64,000 nt of DNA from a bacterium (GCA_021323635.1 JAJPKQ010000022.1:62001-126000), one strand, 5' to 3'. Shown: positions 50,100-58,857, counted from the stretch's first letter. Notes: a model not told the origin generated them from the letters alone. Program-made: numbers and translations.

Positions 50100-51382
50100 G
50101 CGCGAGCGGCCAGCAGCTGCGGGAGGCGGTGATCGTGGGCGGCAACCGCATCCCGTTTGCGCGCTCCAACAGCGCCTACGCCGAGGAGACCAACGAGAAG
50201 ATGCTGACCGCGGCGCTGGAAGGGCTGATCGAGCGCTTCGACCTTGCCGGGGAGCGCCTCGGCGAGGTTGTCGGCGGAGCGGTCCTCAAGCACCCTCGCG
50301 ACCATGGCCTCACCAGGGAGAGCGTGCTTGGCAGCAGGCTTGCCCCCGAGACGCCGGCATATGACGTTCAGCAGGCCTGCGGCACCGGTCTGGAGGCGGC
50401 GATCCTGGTCGCCAACAAGGTCTCGCTCGGTCAGATCGAGGTGGGGATCGCAGGCGGGGTGGATACGACCTCCGATGCTCCGATCACGCTCTCAGACTCC
50501 CTGCGCGCGAAGCTTGTGCGGGCAAACGCCGAGCGCACATGGAAGGGCAAGCTGCGCCAGGTCGCGCGGATCCGCCCGCCCGACCTGATCCCGGAGCCGC
50601 CGCGAAATGTGGAGCCACGGACCGGCCTCTCGATGGGCGAGCACTGCGCGATCATGGCGCGCGAATGGCAGGTCAGCCGCGAGGAGCAGGACCAGCTGAC
50701 GGTGGAGAGCCACCGCAAGCTCGCCGCCGCCTATGAGCGCGGCTTCTTTGCCGATCTGCTGACCCCCCATGCGGGGCTTGAGCGCGACCAGAACCTGCGC
50801 GCTGACTCCACGCTTGAGAAGCTTGCGCGCCTGAAGCCGGTCTTCGGCGGCCCGGAGGGAACGATGACCGCTGGCAATTCGACGCCGCTCTCCGATGGCG
50901 CCTCGGCGGTGCTGATCGCAAGCGAGCAGTGGGCGCGGGAGCGCGACCTGCCGATTCTCGCCCGCATCACCCACGCGCAGACCGCGGCGGTCGATCACGT
51001 CGGACGCCGCGAAGGGCTGCTGATGGCGCCCGCCTATGCGATGGAGCGGATGCTCGCGCGGGCGGGGCTGGCGCTGCAGGACTTCGACCTCTATGAGATT
51101 CACGAGGCCTTTGCCGCGCAGGTGCTGTGCACGCTGAAGGCGTGGGAGGACGAGAGCTTCTGCCGGGAGCGGCTCGGGCGCGAGCAGCCGCTCGGGGAGA
51201 TCGACCGCGAGCGGCTGAACGTCAATGGCGGCTCGCTCGCCGCAGGCCACCCCTTTGCGGCCACCGGCGGGAGGCTTGTCGCGGGGCTGGCAAAGGCGCT
51301 GGCGGAGCGCGGCGGCGGCCGCGGCGTGATCTCCGTGTGCGCCGCGGGCGGCCAGGGAGTTGTGGCGATCCTTGAATCGTGA
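50096..51382 (+). CDS. Acetyl-CoA C-acyltransferase (FadA2-like thiolase)
   Basis: 428 aa. Thiolase residues are all present: nucleophile cysteine in VQQACGTGLEAA, histidine in EIHEAFAAQV, the GGSLAAGHPFAATGGR glycine loop and the second cysteine in VCAAGGQGVV. It cleaves 3-oxoacyl-CoA to acetyl-CoA and a shortened acyl-CoA, or runs in the condensing direction. The order thiolase - FabG4-like - HtdX-like recalls mycobacterial Rv0243-Rv0242c-Rv0241c. ATG overlaps the tetR stop by 4 nt. Confidence 0.92.
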   Translation: MSASGQQLREAVIVGGNRIPFARSNSAYAEETNEKMLTAALEGLIERFDLAGERLGEVVGGAVLKHPRDHGLTRESVLGSRLAPETPAYDVQQACGTGLEAAILVANKVSLGQIEVGIAGGVDTTSDAPITLSDSLRAKLVRANAERTWKGKLRQVARIRPPDLIPEPPRNVEPRTGLSMGEHCAIMAREWQVSREEQDQLTVESHRKLAAAYERGFFADLLTPHAGLERDQNLRADSTLEKLARLKPVFGGPEGTMTAGNSTPLSDGASAVLIASEQWARERDLPILARITHAQTAAVDHVGRREGLLMAPAYAMERMLARAGLALQDFDLYEIHEAFAAQVLCTLKAWEDESFCRERLGREQPLGEIDRERLNVNGGSLAAGHPFAATGGRLVAGLAKALAERGGGRGVISVCAAGGQGVVAILES

Positions 51383-51409
51383 TTGCAGGCGAAAGATGAG
51401 GTGGCAGTG

Positions 51410-52750
51410 ATGGCAGACACGTACGCGAAGGTTGTGAATGCGCCGCCGGTGCGACCGCTGGCGGCCCGACTGGGGCTGCCGCGCCCGCCGCAGCTTGAGC
51501 GCGGCGCGGGGCCGCTTGGCGCGCTGCAGGCGGGGATCGTGCTCGGCGCCGCCCCTGAAGGGAGCCTCAAGGGGGCGCTCTCGGCGGCGCTCGAGCGCTG
51601 CCTCCCGCGCACCCCTGTGCGCGAGGGCGGGCAGGGAGAGGCCGCCGGTGCTCTGATCTTCGACGCCAGCGGGATCGCGGAGCCCGGAGCGCTCGGCTGT
51701 CTGCAGGAGTTCTTCTCGCCACGGGTGCGCGCCCTGGCTCCCAGCGGGCGGGTGATTGTTGCGGCGCTGGCACCCGAGCGCTGCGCCGACCTGCGGGCGC
51801 GCGCGGCGCAGCGGGCGCTTGAGGGCTTCACGCGCGCGCTCGGCAAGGAGCTCGGGCGCCGCGGCGTGACCGTCAACCTGCTGCGCGTGGAGGAGGGCGC
51901 AGAGCAGGCGCTCGACTCGACGCTGGCCTTTCTGCTTTCCGGGCGCTCCGCATACGTCTCCGGGCAGGTGATCACGCTGCAGCCGCCCGCCGGCACGCCC
52001 GAGCAGGTCGACCCCGATCGGCCGCTCGCCGGTCGCAGGGCGCTGGTGACCGGGGCCGCACGCGGGATCGGTGCGGCGATCGCCCAGACGCTCGCGCGCC
52101 AGGGGGCGGCCGTGACCGGGATCGATGTGCCCGCTGCGGCGCAGACGCTCCGCGCGACGATGGGGCTGATCTCCGGGCGCGCGATCACGCTTGACATAAC
52201 TGCTCAGGATGCGCCACGGAAGATCATCGAGGCGCTTGCCGAGGGCGTTGACGTGGTTGTGCACAACGCCGGCGTCACCCGCGACCGCACGCTTGCGAAG
52301 ATGGATGCTGAGCGCTTCAGCTCGGTGATCGAGATCAACGCGGTAGCCGTCGAAGAGATCAACGCCGCGCTGCTTGAGGCCGATGCGCTGCGGGCGGGCG
52401 GGCGCATCGTCTGCCTCTCCTCGATCGCTGGGATCGCGGGCAATGCGGGGCAGACCAACTATGCGACCTCCAAGGCCTGCGTGATCGGCATCGTGCAAGC
52501 GCTTGCGCCGGTGCTCGCAGAGCGCGGCGGGGCGACGATCAATGCGGTCGCGCCGGGCTTCATCGAGACGCAGATGACCGCCGCGATGCCCTTTGCGATC
52601 CGCGAAGCGGGCAGGCGCATGAGCAGCCTCCTGCAGGGCGGCCTGCCCGAGGATGTCGCGGAGACCGTGGGCTGGCTTGCCGACCCCCGCTCGAGCGCGA
52701 TCAACGGCTCGGTGATCCGCGTCTGCGGCCAGAGCTTCCTGGGGGCTTAG
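51410..52750 (+). CDS. High-molecular-weight 3-oxoacyl reductase (FabG4-like)
   Basis: 446 aa, close to the 454 aa of mycobacterial FabG4 (Rv0242c). It has the two-part build of that group: an N-terminal Rossmann-like domain without cofactor motif (about 1-200) and a C-terminal SDR domain with VTGAARGIGAAIA, HNAGVTRDRTLAKM, SSIAGIAGNAGQTNYATSKA (catalytic S, Y, K) and PGFIETQMT. FabG4 uses NADH and 3-oxoacyl-CoA, giving the (R)-3-hydroxyacyl form. ATG 51410 chosen (MADTYAKVVN aligns with family starts); a TTG at 51383 would add nine residues. Confidence 0.9.
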   Translation: MADTYAKVVNAPPVRPLAARLGLPRPPQLERGAGPLGALQAGIVLGAAPEGSLKGALSAALERCLPRTPVREGGQGEAAGALIFDASGIAEPGALGCLQEFFSPRVRALAPSGRVIVAALAPERCADLRARAAQRALEGFTRALGKELGRRGVTVNLLRVEEGAEQALDSTLAFLLSGRSAYVSGQVITLQPPAGTPEQVDPDRPLAGRRALVTGAARGIGAAIAQTLARQGAAVTGIDVPAAAQTLRATMGLISGRAITLDITAQDAPRKIIEALAEGVDVVVHNAGVTRDRTLAKMDAERFSSVIEINAVAVEEINAALLEADALRAGGRIVCLSSIAGIAGNAGQTNYATSKACVIGIVQALAPVLAERGGATINAVAPGFIETQMTAAMPFAIREAGRRMSSLLQGGLPEDVAETVGWLADPRSSAINGSVIRVCGQSFLGA

Positions 52751-52753
52751 GCG

Positions 52754-53692
52754 GTGACCGCGGCGGGCACAGCACGTCGGGACCTGCGCGAGCTTCCGCA
52801 TCTGCTGCCGCTCTACGCGCGTGCGGCGGCGGGCCTGCTGCCCGGCGCGGCGCTGCTGCCGTGGGTTCCTGGCGGGGGCGGTGCGCTGCCGGCGCTTGAG
52901 CTCTCTGCAGAGGGGGTTCTGATCGAGCGCGGGCGCCTTGGCGCCTACAACGCGGTGTGCGGCTTTGCGCAGGCCACAGAGGTGCCCTCGACCTACCTGC
53001 ACATCCTTGCCTTCCCGCTGCAGATGGCGCTGATGGCGGACGGGCGCTTCCCGTTCTCGCCGGTCGGGCTCGTGCACATCGAGAATGAGATCACTCAGCA
53101 CGCACGGGTGCCGGCGGGAGCGGAGATCGCGCTCTCGGCCAGGACCGGGGCGCTGGCGGCGCACCCCCGCGGCGCAAGCTTCGACCTCGAGGCGCAGGCG
53201 CGCGTCGAGGGGGAGCTGATCTGGAGCGAGCGCTCCGTGATGCTGAAGGTCGGCGCGCGCGCGCCGCAGGATGCCGGTGCGCCGGGCGCAAAGCCCGCCG
53301 GCGGCCTGAGCGGCGCGGACGCAGCGGCAGAGGGCAGCGCGCCGGCGGGGGAGCAGGTGTGGGATTGCCCGGCTGACCTCGGCAGGCGCTACGGCGCGGT
53401 GTCAGGCGACCGCAACCCGATCCACATGCACCCGCTCGCTGCGCGCCTCTTTGGCTTCCCGCGCGCGATCGCCCACGGCATGTGGTCGAAGGCCCGCTGC
53501 GTCGCCGCCCTTGCCGACCAGCTTCCTGAGCGCTACAGCGTGCAGGTCTCCTTCCGGCGGCCGATCCTGCTGCCGGCGCAGGTGCGCTTTCAGCGCTTTG
53601 CGGAAGCCGAAGGCGCGGGCGCGATCGCCTTTGCGCTGCGCAGCGCGGCCGGAGACCAGCTTCACCTCCAAGGCGCGGTGAGGCCGCTGTGA
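52754..53692 (+). CDS. MaoC-like (R)-specific enoyl-CoA hydratase (HtdX-like)
   Basis: 312 aa double hot-dog protein. The hydratase-2 motif is in the C-terminal half: RYGAVSGDRNPIHMHPLAAR, LFGFPRAIAHGMW, with the catalytic aspartate and histidine. The N-terminal half (about 1-170) is the degenerate hot dog. HtdX (Rv0241c) is its likely mycobacterial counterpart, also next to FabG4. It interconverts trans-2-enoyl-CoA and (R)-3-hydroxyacyl-CoA. GTG start 3 bp after the fabG4 stop; the 3' end overlaps the next gene by 4 nt. Confidence 0.9.
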   Translation: MTAAGTARRDLRELPHLLPLYARAAAGLLPGAALLPWVPGGGGALPALELSAEGVLIERGRLGAYNAVCGFAQATEVPSTYLHILAFPLQMALMADGRFPFSPVGLVHIENEITQHARVPAGAEIALSARTGALAAHPRGASFDLEAQARVEGELIWSERSVMLKVGARAPQDAGAPGAKPAGGLSGADAAAEGSAPAGEQVWDCPADLGRRYGAVSGDRNPIHMHPLAARLFGFPRAIAHGMWSKARCVAALADQLPERYSVQVSFRRPILLPAQVRFQRFAEAEGAGAIAFALRSAAGDQLHLQGAVRPL

Positions 53693-55005
53693 GCGCGGCA
53701 GCGAGAGGCCGTGAGCTTGGGCTGCGCGCGATGCGAGCGCTTGCCTCCTCGCCGACGCTCGATCGCCTGGGCGCGCGCAAGGCGGCAGAGCGGGCGATCT
53801 ATCGGGCGAGCAAGGGCGGCTTTCAGGCGGTGGCGGGCGCGGGGCGCACATTTGCGGCGGCACGCAAGCTGAGGTCGCCGGCGCGCCAGCCGGTGGCCGG
53901 CAAGAGGAGCATGTTTGACCTCACGCCGAGCGCCGAGCAGGAGATGCTGGTCGAGGCGATCGGCGACTTTGCAGGCTCCGCGATGCGCCCGGCGGCAGGT
54001 CAGGCAGACGCCGAGCTGCGCACCCCGCCGGAGCTGCTGGCTCAGGGTGTCGAGCTCGGCCTCTTCGCTTTGGCCATCCCGGAGGAGCTGGGCGGCGTGA
54101 TGGAGGAGCGCTCCGCGGTGACCGCAGCGCTCGCATACGAAGCGCTCGGCCGCGGCGACATGGGCATCGCGCTGGCGATCCTCGCCCCGGCGGCGGTTGC
54201 CACCGCGCTCTCGCTGTGGGGCGACGCCGAGCAGCAGTCGCGCTACCTGGAGCCCTTTGCCGGCGAGCAGCCGCCGGCAGGCGCGCTGGCGCTGCTCGAG
54301 GACGCGCCGCTGTTTGACCCCCTGGCGCCCACGACACGCGCGCGGCGACAGGGTGCAGACTGGCTGCTTGACGGCGAGAAGGCGCTCGTCCCGCGTGCGG
54401 CCGAGGGAGAGCTCTTTGTGGTGGGTGCGCAAACGCCCTCAGGCTCTCCGGGCCTCTTCATCATCGAGGGCGGCAGCGGCGGGCTGAGCGCTCAGGCGCA
54501 GCCGGCGATGGGGCTGCGGGCGGCGGCGACCGCGCGCCTGCGGCTTGAGGAGGTGCGCGTGCCCGCATCCGCGCTGCTTGCCGAGGGCGATCCGGCGGCC
54601 TATCGCGAGTGCGTGCAGCGTGCGCGGATCGCCTGGTGCGCGCTGAGCGTCGGGGTCGCGCAGGCGGTGCGCGACTATGTCATCCCCTACGTCAAGGAGC
54701 GTGTGGCCTTCGGTGAGCCGATCGCAAACCGGCAGGCAGTCGCCTTTGCGGTCGCGGACATCGCGGTCGAGCTTGAAGGCATGCGCCTGGCCACCTGGCG
54801 CGCGGCGAGCCGCGCCGACGCCGGCAGCGAGTTTGCGCGCGAGGCGGCGCTTGCGCGTGCGCTCTGCGCCCGCCATGGGATGAGGATCGGTGCCGAAGGG
54901 GTCCAGCTGCTCGGCGGGCACGGCTACGTCAAGGAGCACCCGGTCGAGCGCTGGTACCGCGACCTGCGCGCCGCAGGGCTGCTCGAGGGAGCGTTGCTGG
55001 TCTAG
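53689..55005 (+). CDS. Acyl-CoA dehydrogenase, FadE24-like
   Basis: 438 aa FAD enzyme. It has a 74-residue N-terminal extension (DRLGARKAAERAIYRASKGG) before the dehydrogenase core (MFDLTPSAEQEMLVEAIGDF); such extensions occur in streptomycete and mycobacterial FadE24-type proteins, so the full-length start is kept. The core ends with YVKEHPVERWYRDLRAAGLL and EG, keeping the catalytic-type glutamate. The central substrate loop is shortened (PRAAEGELFVVG). GTG overlaps the hydratase stop. With the next gene it probably forms a FadE24/FadE23-like heteromer. Confidence 0.88.
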   Translation: MSAAARGRELGLRAMRALASSPTLDRLGARKAAERAIYRASKGGFQAVAGAGRTFAAARKLRSPARQPVAGKRSMFDLTPSAEQEMLVEAIGDFAGSAMRPAAGQADAELRTPPELLAQGVELGLFALAIPEELGGVMEERSAVTAALAYEALGRGDMGIALAILAPAAVATALSLWGDAEQQSRYLEPFAGEQPPAGALALLEDAPLFDPLAPTTRARRQGADWLLDGEKALVPRAAEGELFVVGAQTPSGSPGLFIIEGGSGGLSAQAQPAMGLRAAATARLRLEEVRVPASALLAEGDPAAYRECVQRARIAWCALSVGVAQAVRDYVIPYVKERVAFGEPIANRQAVAFAVADIAVELEGMRLATWRAASRADAGSEFAREAALARALCARHGMRIGAEGVQLLGGHGYVKEHPVERWYRDLRAAGLLEGALLV

Positions 55006-55024
55006 CGATGAGGACGGAAGGCAG

Positions 55025-56233
55025 ATGATCAATCTCGAGATTCCCGGACGGCTGCGGGCGCTTGCCCAGCAGGCAAACGAGGTGGCGCGCGAGGTCTTCC
55101 GACCGATCTCGCGCAAGTACGATCGCGAAGAGCACGCCTACCCCAAGGAGCTGGACATGCTCGCGGCGCTGATGGAGGGGATGGAAGCCTCGGGCGAGAT
55201 GGAGGGCGCGGGCGCGGCGGGCGTGCGCCGCACGGGGGGCGGCGAAGAGGGAGTGCGCAACGGCTCGAACATGGCGACCGTGCTGGGGATCATCGAGCTC
55301 TGCTACGGAGACGTCGGGCTGCTGCTGACGATGCCCCGCCAGGGCCTCGGCAACTCGGCGATCGCCTCGGTTGCGAACGAGGAGCAGCTGCAGCGCTTCG
55401 GCGGCAAATGGGCGGCGATGGCGATCACCGAGCCCGAGGCGGGGTCGGACTCGGCGGCGATCAAGACGACAGCGGTGCTCGATGGCGACGAGTACGTCCT
55501 CAATGGCGAGAAGATCTTTGTGACCTCAGGCTCGCGCGCGGACCTGATCGTCGTCTGGGCGACGCTAGATCGGAGCAAGGGCCGCGCCGCGATCAAGTCC
55601 TTTGTGGTGCCGCGCGAGACTCCCGGGCTGATCCTGGAGCGCGTCGAGCACAAGCTCGGGATCCGTGCCTCCGACACCGCGAACTTCCGCCTGGAGAACT
55701 GCCGCATACCAAAGGAGAACCTGCTTGGAAGCCCCGAGATCGACACCGCGAAGGGGTTTGCGGGCGTCATGCAGACCTTTGACAACACCCGCCCGCTGGT
55801 CGCGGGGATGGCGGTGGGGCTGGCGCGCGCGTGCATCGAGGAGACGACGCGCCTGCTTGCGGAGGCGGGCGTGCGCGTCGATCCCACCCGCCCGGCATAC
55901 GCGCAGCCCGCGGCTGCCGCGCGCCTGCTGGAGCTGGAGGCAGACTACGAGGCGGCGCGCCTGCTCACGATCCAGGCCGCCTGGATGGCCGACAACGCAA
56001 AGCCCAACTCGCTGCAGGCCTCGATGGCGAAGGCGAAGGCCGGGCGCACCTGCGTCGAGGTGGCGCTCGGCTGCGTGGAGCTTGCCGGCGGCCTCGGCTA
56101 CAGCGAGGAGAGCCTGCTTGAGAAGTGGGCGCGCGATGCGAAGATCCTCGACATCTTCGAGGGCACACAGCAGATCCAGCTGCTGATCATCGCCCGCCAG
56201 CTGCTGGGGAAGAGCTCGGCGGAGCTGCGGTAG
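55025..56233 (+). CDS. Acyl-CoA dehydrogenase, FadE23-like
   Basis: 402 aa from ATG 55025, with GGAAGG just upstream. Classic blocks are intact: AMAITEPEAGSDSAAIKTTA, VLNGEKIFVTSG, LGIRASDTANFRLENCRIPK, and ...WARDAKILDIFEGTQQIQLL with the catalytic glutamate in FEGT. It introduces the trans-2 double bond into acyl-CoA. The size matches mycobacterial FadE23, whose gene is also paired with FadE24. It closes the TetR-headed operon. Confidence 0.92.
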   Translation: MINLEIPGRLRALAQQANEVAREVFRPISRKYDREEHAYPKELDMLAALMEGMEASGEMEGAGAAGVRRTGGGEEGVRNGSNMATVLGIIELCYGDVGLLLTMPRQGLGNSAIASVANEEQLQRFGGKWAAMAITEPEAGSDSAAIKTTAVLDGDEYVLNGEKIFVTSGSRADLIVVWATLDRSKGRAAIKSFVVPRETPGLILERVEHKLGIRASDTANFRLENCRIPKENLLGSPEIDTAKGFAGVMQTFDNTRPLVAGMAVGLARACIEETTRLLAEAGVRVDPTRPAYAQPAAAARLLELEADYEAARLLTIQAAWMADNAKPNSLQASMAKAKAGRTCVEVALGCVELAGGLGYSEESLLEKWARDAKILDIFEGTQQIQLLIIARQLLGKSSAELR

Positions 56234-56315
56234 TAGGCTCTATGCCGTTCAGAAGCGCTGCAGGCAAGCGCTGCGGTGCCCCGTGTAGCTGCCCAAAACG
56301 AGCAGAGGAGGTCGG

Positions 56316-56780
56316 ATGTCCGCGAAGTCTTCAGGTAGAAGCGCCTCAGCGCGCACAGGCGTGAGAGCGCAGCGGCTGCTGCCGAGGGCGTGCATGGCGT
56401 GCGTTGCGCTCGCGCTCGCGCTCCCGGCGGCCGGGCTTGCCGGCACCCCGGCCTATACGCTGAAGGTGAAGGTGCCGCGCAGGGTGAGCAGCCTCGCGTA
56501 TTACAAAGTGCGCGTAACTGGACACGCCGGGAAGAGCGCGAAGCTGCTTGTCTTCCTCGACTACCATGCCTGCGGCCGCGGACCAGAAGCGGAGCTTGGA
56601 CGCGGCGCGCCGGAGGCGAGCTCTGCGGTGGCGGGGGCATTCAGCAAGGTGATCACCTCGCACAGCGAACTGCCGCCGGGCAAGACCAGGGCGGTCGATC
56701 ATGTCTGCGCTTACCTCTTTGGCGGTGCCGGCGCCGGACACGTGCTGGCGAGTGCGCATGCGGTCTTCCACGTGCGCTGA
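56316..56780 (+). CDS. Small secreted protein of unknown function
   Basis: 154 aa. The N-terminus (RACMACVALALALPAAGLAG) reads as a signal peptide after a long basic n-region; the frame also allows an internal start at the second methionine. The mature part begins TPAYTLKVKVPRRVSSLAYY and has beta-strand character with cysteines near 87 and 133. No family is recognised. It lies 82 bp after the acyl-CoA operon and may be separate from it. Confidence 0.62.
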   Translation: MSAKSSGRSASARTGVRAQRLLPRACMACVALALALPAAGLAGTPAYTLKVKVPRRVSSLAYYKVRVTGHAGKSAKLLVFLDYHACGRGPEAELGRGAPEASSAVAGAFSKVITSHSELPPGKTRAVDHVCAYLFGGAGAGHVLASAHAVFHVR

Positions 56781-56807
56781 GGCTCGGCAAGAGTCGAGGC
56801 TGGTTGT

Positions 56808-57734
56808 CTATCGAGCCGGGCTTGGCGCCACGCGCGGATTGCGCAGCGGCGGCAGCGACGCCTCGATCTGCGCGCGGCGCGCCTCCAAGAAGGGCGGCAG
56901 CGAAAGGTGCTCGCCCAGGTGCTCAGGGTCCTCGTCAACGGCGAAGCCCGGCCCGATCGTCGCCAGCTCGAAGAGCACACCTGAGGGCTCGCGGAAGTAG
57001 ATCGAGCGGAAGTAGAAGCGGTCGATGACCGGCGTGGGCCTCGCGCCCGCCGCGATCACGCGGTCGCGCCAGGCCTCATGCTCGGCGCCCTGTGCCGCAA
57101 AGGCAATGTGGTGGACCGTGCCTGCTCCCGGGCGCGCGGGCGTGGCGGGAGGCGGGTCGTAGACGTAGAAGGCCGAGCGGGAGGGTCCACGCAGCCGATA
57201 GCGCTCCGGGCCGCCGCTGAAGCCGAGCGCTTCCGCAAGCAGCGCGGCGCTCGCGGGCGGATCTGCGCTGTAGGCACGGACGCCGTCAAAGCCCTGCAGC
57301 GCGCACTCGGCGGGGATGTCAGGCGCCTTGGCGGGAAGCGGCTCATCGTCGCTTGAGCTCGGCGCAAGCTCGTGCTCCAGCCCCTCCGGATCGCTGAAGC
57401 GCAGGCGTTCTTGCTCGCGCGCACACGGCGTTCCGTGGTCACGCAGGCGCCGCTCCCAGAAGTCCAGCGCGGCTGCGCTTTTCAGGCGCCAGCAGATGCG
57501 GTGCACCATGCCGGCGCCCGCACTGCCGCGCGCGGCATGGGGGTAGGCGAAGAAGGTCAGATCTGCGCCCGGCGAGCCGCGCTCGTCGGCGTAGAAGAGG
57601 TGGTAGGCGCCCGGATCGTCCTGATTGACGGTCTGCTTGACCAGGCGCAGGCCGAGCAGCAGGCAGTAGAAGTCGATGTTCGCCTGCGCGTCGGCGGTGA
57701 TCGCGGTGATGTGATGGATGCCGTTCAGCTGCAT
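56808..57734 (-). CDS. Ring-cleaving dioxygenase of the MhqA/MhqO type
   Basis: 308 aa of two glyoxalase-fold modules. The start GIHHITAITADAQANIDFYC, then LLLGLRLVKQTVNQDDP, TVHHIAFAAQGAEHEAWRDR and the C-terminal metal glutamate in EPSGVLFELATIGPGF are typical of the putative hydroquinone dioxygenases MhqA/MhqE/MhqO. These protect against quinones. A MarR-family gene lies 36 bp upstream on the same strand, as in MhqR systems. A TAGCAT hexamer 8 nt before the ATG gives it its own leaderless promoter. Confidence 0.87.
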   Translation of the reverse strand: MQLNGIHHITAITADAQANIDFYCLLLGLRLVKQTVNQDDPGAYHLFYADERGSPGADLTFFAYPHAARGSAGAGMVHRICWRLKSAAALDFWERRLRDHGTPCAREQERLRFSDPEGLEHELAPSSSDDEPLPAKAPDIPAECALQGFDGVRAYSADPPASAALLAEALGFSGGPERYRLRGPSRSAFYVYDPPPATPARPGAGTVHHIAFAAQGAEHEAWRDRVIAAGARPTPVIDRFYFRSIYFREPSGVLFELATIGPGFAVDEDPEHLGEHLSLPPFLEARRAQIEASLPPLRNPRVAPSPAR

Positions 57735-57742
57735 CTGTGGCC

Positions 57743-57748
57743 ATGCTA
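57743..57748 (-). promoter_or_regulatory. -10 hexamer TAGCAT, leaderless promoter
   Basis: TAGCAT on the minus strand ends 8 nt before the ATG at 57734. Confidence 0.4.
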
Positions 57749-57770
57749 CCCCGGCGACGCCCGCCGTCTC

Positions 57771-58235
57771 TCAGAGCTCCTCGAGCAGCTCTGCAAGGTG
57801 GCGCAGCAGTCGCGAGGCGCTCGCGCGCTCGGCGGGGTCAAGGCGCTCATAGAGCTTCTTGCGCCGGCGTGCGAGCGAGCGGCGCCTGGCGCGCAGGCGC
57901 TCCTCGCCCCGCTTCGTGAGGCTGAGCATGATCGTGCGCCGATCGCGCAGCGAGCGCGTGCGCGCCACCAGCCCATCGGCCTCGAGGCAGTCGATCATGC
58001 GCGTGACGGTGGGCGCGGAGATGCCCGCGGCCGCCGCCAGGCGCCCGAGCGGCAGCGCATCCTCGCCGAGCAGCGGCAGCAGCAGGTAGTACTGGGAGAG
58101 CGAGAGCTCGCCAGCGCGGGCGCCGCCACGCGCCGCCCGGCGGCGCAGAGCGAGCACGAGCTCATCCCATGCGCGCGCAAAGTGCGCCGCGGCGTGCGGC
58201 TCGGCATGGTCGCTTGAGTTGTCGTTGGAGAGCAT
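57771..58235 (-). CDS. MarR-family regulator (MhqR-like)
   Basis: 154 aa. The winged helix is clear: LSLSQYYLLLPLLGEDALPL, GRLAAAAGISAPTVTRMIDC, LEADGLVARTRSLRDRRTIM and LSLTKRGEERL. Quinone-sensing MarR proteins often use a cysteine; the only candidate is the cysteine in MIDCLEADG, so thiol sensing is possible but weakly supported. It precedes the dioxygenase gene and probably controls it. The 175-bp upstream region is shared with the divergent small membrane protein. Confidence 0.87.
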   Translation of the reverse strand: MLSNDNSSDHAEPHAAAHFARAWDELVLALRRRAARGGARAGELSLSQYYLLLPLLGEDALPLGRLAAAAGISAPTVTRMIDCLEADGLVARTRSLRDRRTIMLSLTKRGEERLRARRRSLARRRKKLYERLDPAERASASRLLRHLAELLEEL

Positions 58236-58286
58236 AGGGAAGGTAAAGAAAAGGATGGCTGATAGTTAGGGTAGCGAAGTAGATGC

Positions 58287-58292
58287 TATAAT
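58287..58292 (+). promoter_or_regulatory. Perfect -10 hexamer TATAAT
   Basis: TATAAT in the MarR/58411 intergenic region, read rightward. It would give a leader of about 115 nt before the ATG at 58411. A clear -35 is missing. The opposite strand reads ATTATA, so regulation could be shared with the MarR gene. Confidence 0.45.
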
Positions 58293-58410
58293 GCAGGGCG
58301 ATCAGAACATTGGAAATCAGGCCGTCCGCCCGCGGCTGGCCATCAGCAGTTCCGATCAGAGCCCTCCGGGCGGTTGACCACGAAGATGGAAAACAAAGGA
58401 GGCGATCTCG

Positions 58411-58803
58411 ATGAGCATTCGCTACCTGTCAAACCTCGCACTGACCCTGATTGCCGGCTTCCTGATCGTCGCGACGCAGGCCTTTACGCTGCCTGTCGTC
58501 GCCTGGATCGGCTTCGGCCTCTCGATCGCCCTGCTGGCGCTGGGTGCGGCGAGCATGCTGATCCCGCCGCTCGCGCAGCGCGTGATGGGCGGAACGGTTG
58601 CGGTTGTCGCAGCCTGGACGATCATCGCAAGCCTCGTGTTTGCGCCGGCCACGGCGATGTGGCTGATCTTCGCCTCGGCGATCGCGATGACCGCGCTTGG
58701 CGTCGCCGGCCTCTCTCTGCACGAGCTGCGCAGTGAGCGCGTCGTGCACTCGCTCGAGGTGACCGGTGCTGAGAAGCGCGAGGGCGAGTACGCGCACGCA
58801 TAG
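58411..58803 (+). CDS. Small four-helix membrane protein (SPW-repeat-like)
   Basis: 130 aa with four hydrophobic helices (ALTLIAGFLIVATQAF; VVAWIGFGLSIALLALGAAS; VMGGTVAVVAAWTIIASLVF; AMWLIFASAIAMTALGVAGL) and a charged tail. The layout resembles SPW-repeat proteins. It has the strongest ribosome binding site seen here (AAAGGAGG). The TATAAT at 58287 and a shared hairpin terminator frame it as a single-gene transcript. Function unknown. Confidence 0.72.
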   Translation: MSIRYLSNLALTLIAGFLIVATQAFTLPVVAWIGFGLSIALLALGAASMLIPPLAQRVMGGTVAVVAAWTIIASLVFAPATAMWLIFASAIAMTALGVAGLSLHELRSERVVHSLEVTGAEKREGEYAHA

Positions 58804-58829
58804 GTTGCTGATCGCGTGATGCAGACGCG

Positions 58830-58857
58830 ACGGGCGCCTCGGCCGCGAGGCGCCCGT
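58830..58857. terminator. Perfect 12-bp hairpin between convergent genes
   Basis: ACGGGCGCCTCG and CGAGGCGCCCGT pair perfectly around a 4-nt loop (GCCG), 26 bp after one stop and 2 bp before the other. No T-run, but the position suits a bidirectional terminator. Confidence 0.6.

Noticed and set aside
50492-53164. 890-codon open frame antisense to the thiolase, FabG4 and hydratase genes
   Set aside because: It lies opposite three well-supported genes, has no recognisable domain and is the kind of long antisense frame that very GC-rich coding DNA produces.
53689-53910. N-terminal extension of the first acyl-CoA dehydrogenase as a mis-called start
   Set aside because: Similar extensions occur in FadE24-type proteins of other actinobacteria and the start overlaps the previous stop, so it was kept.
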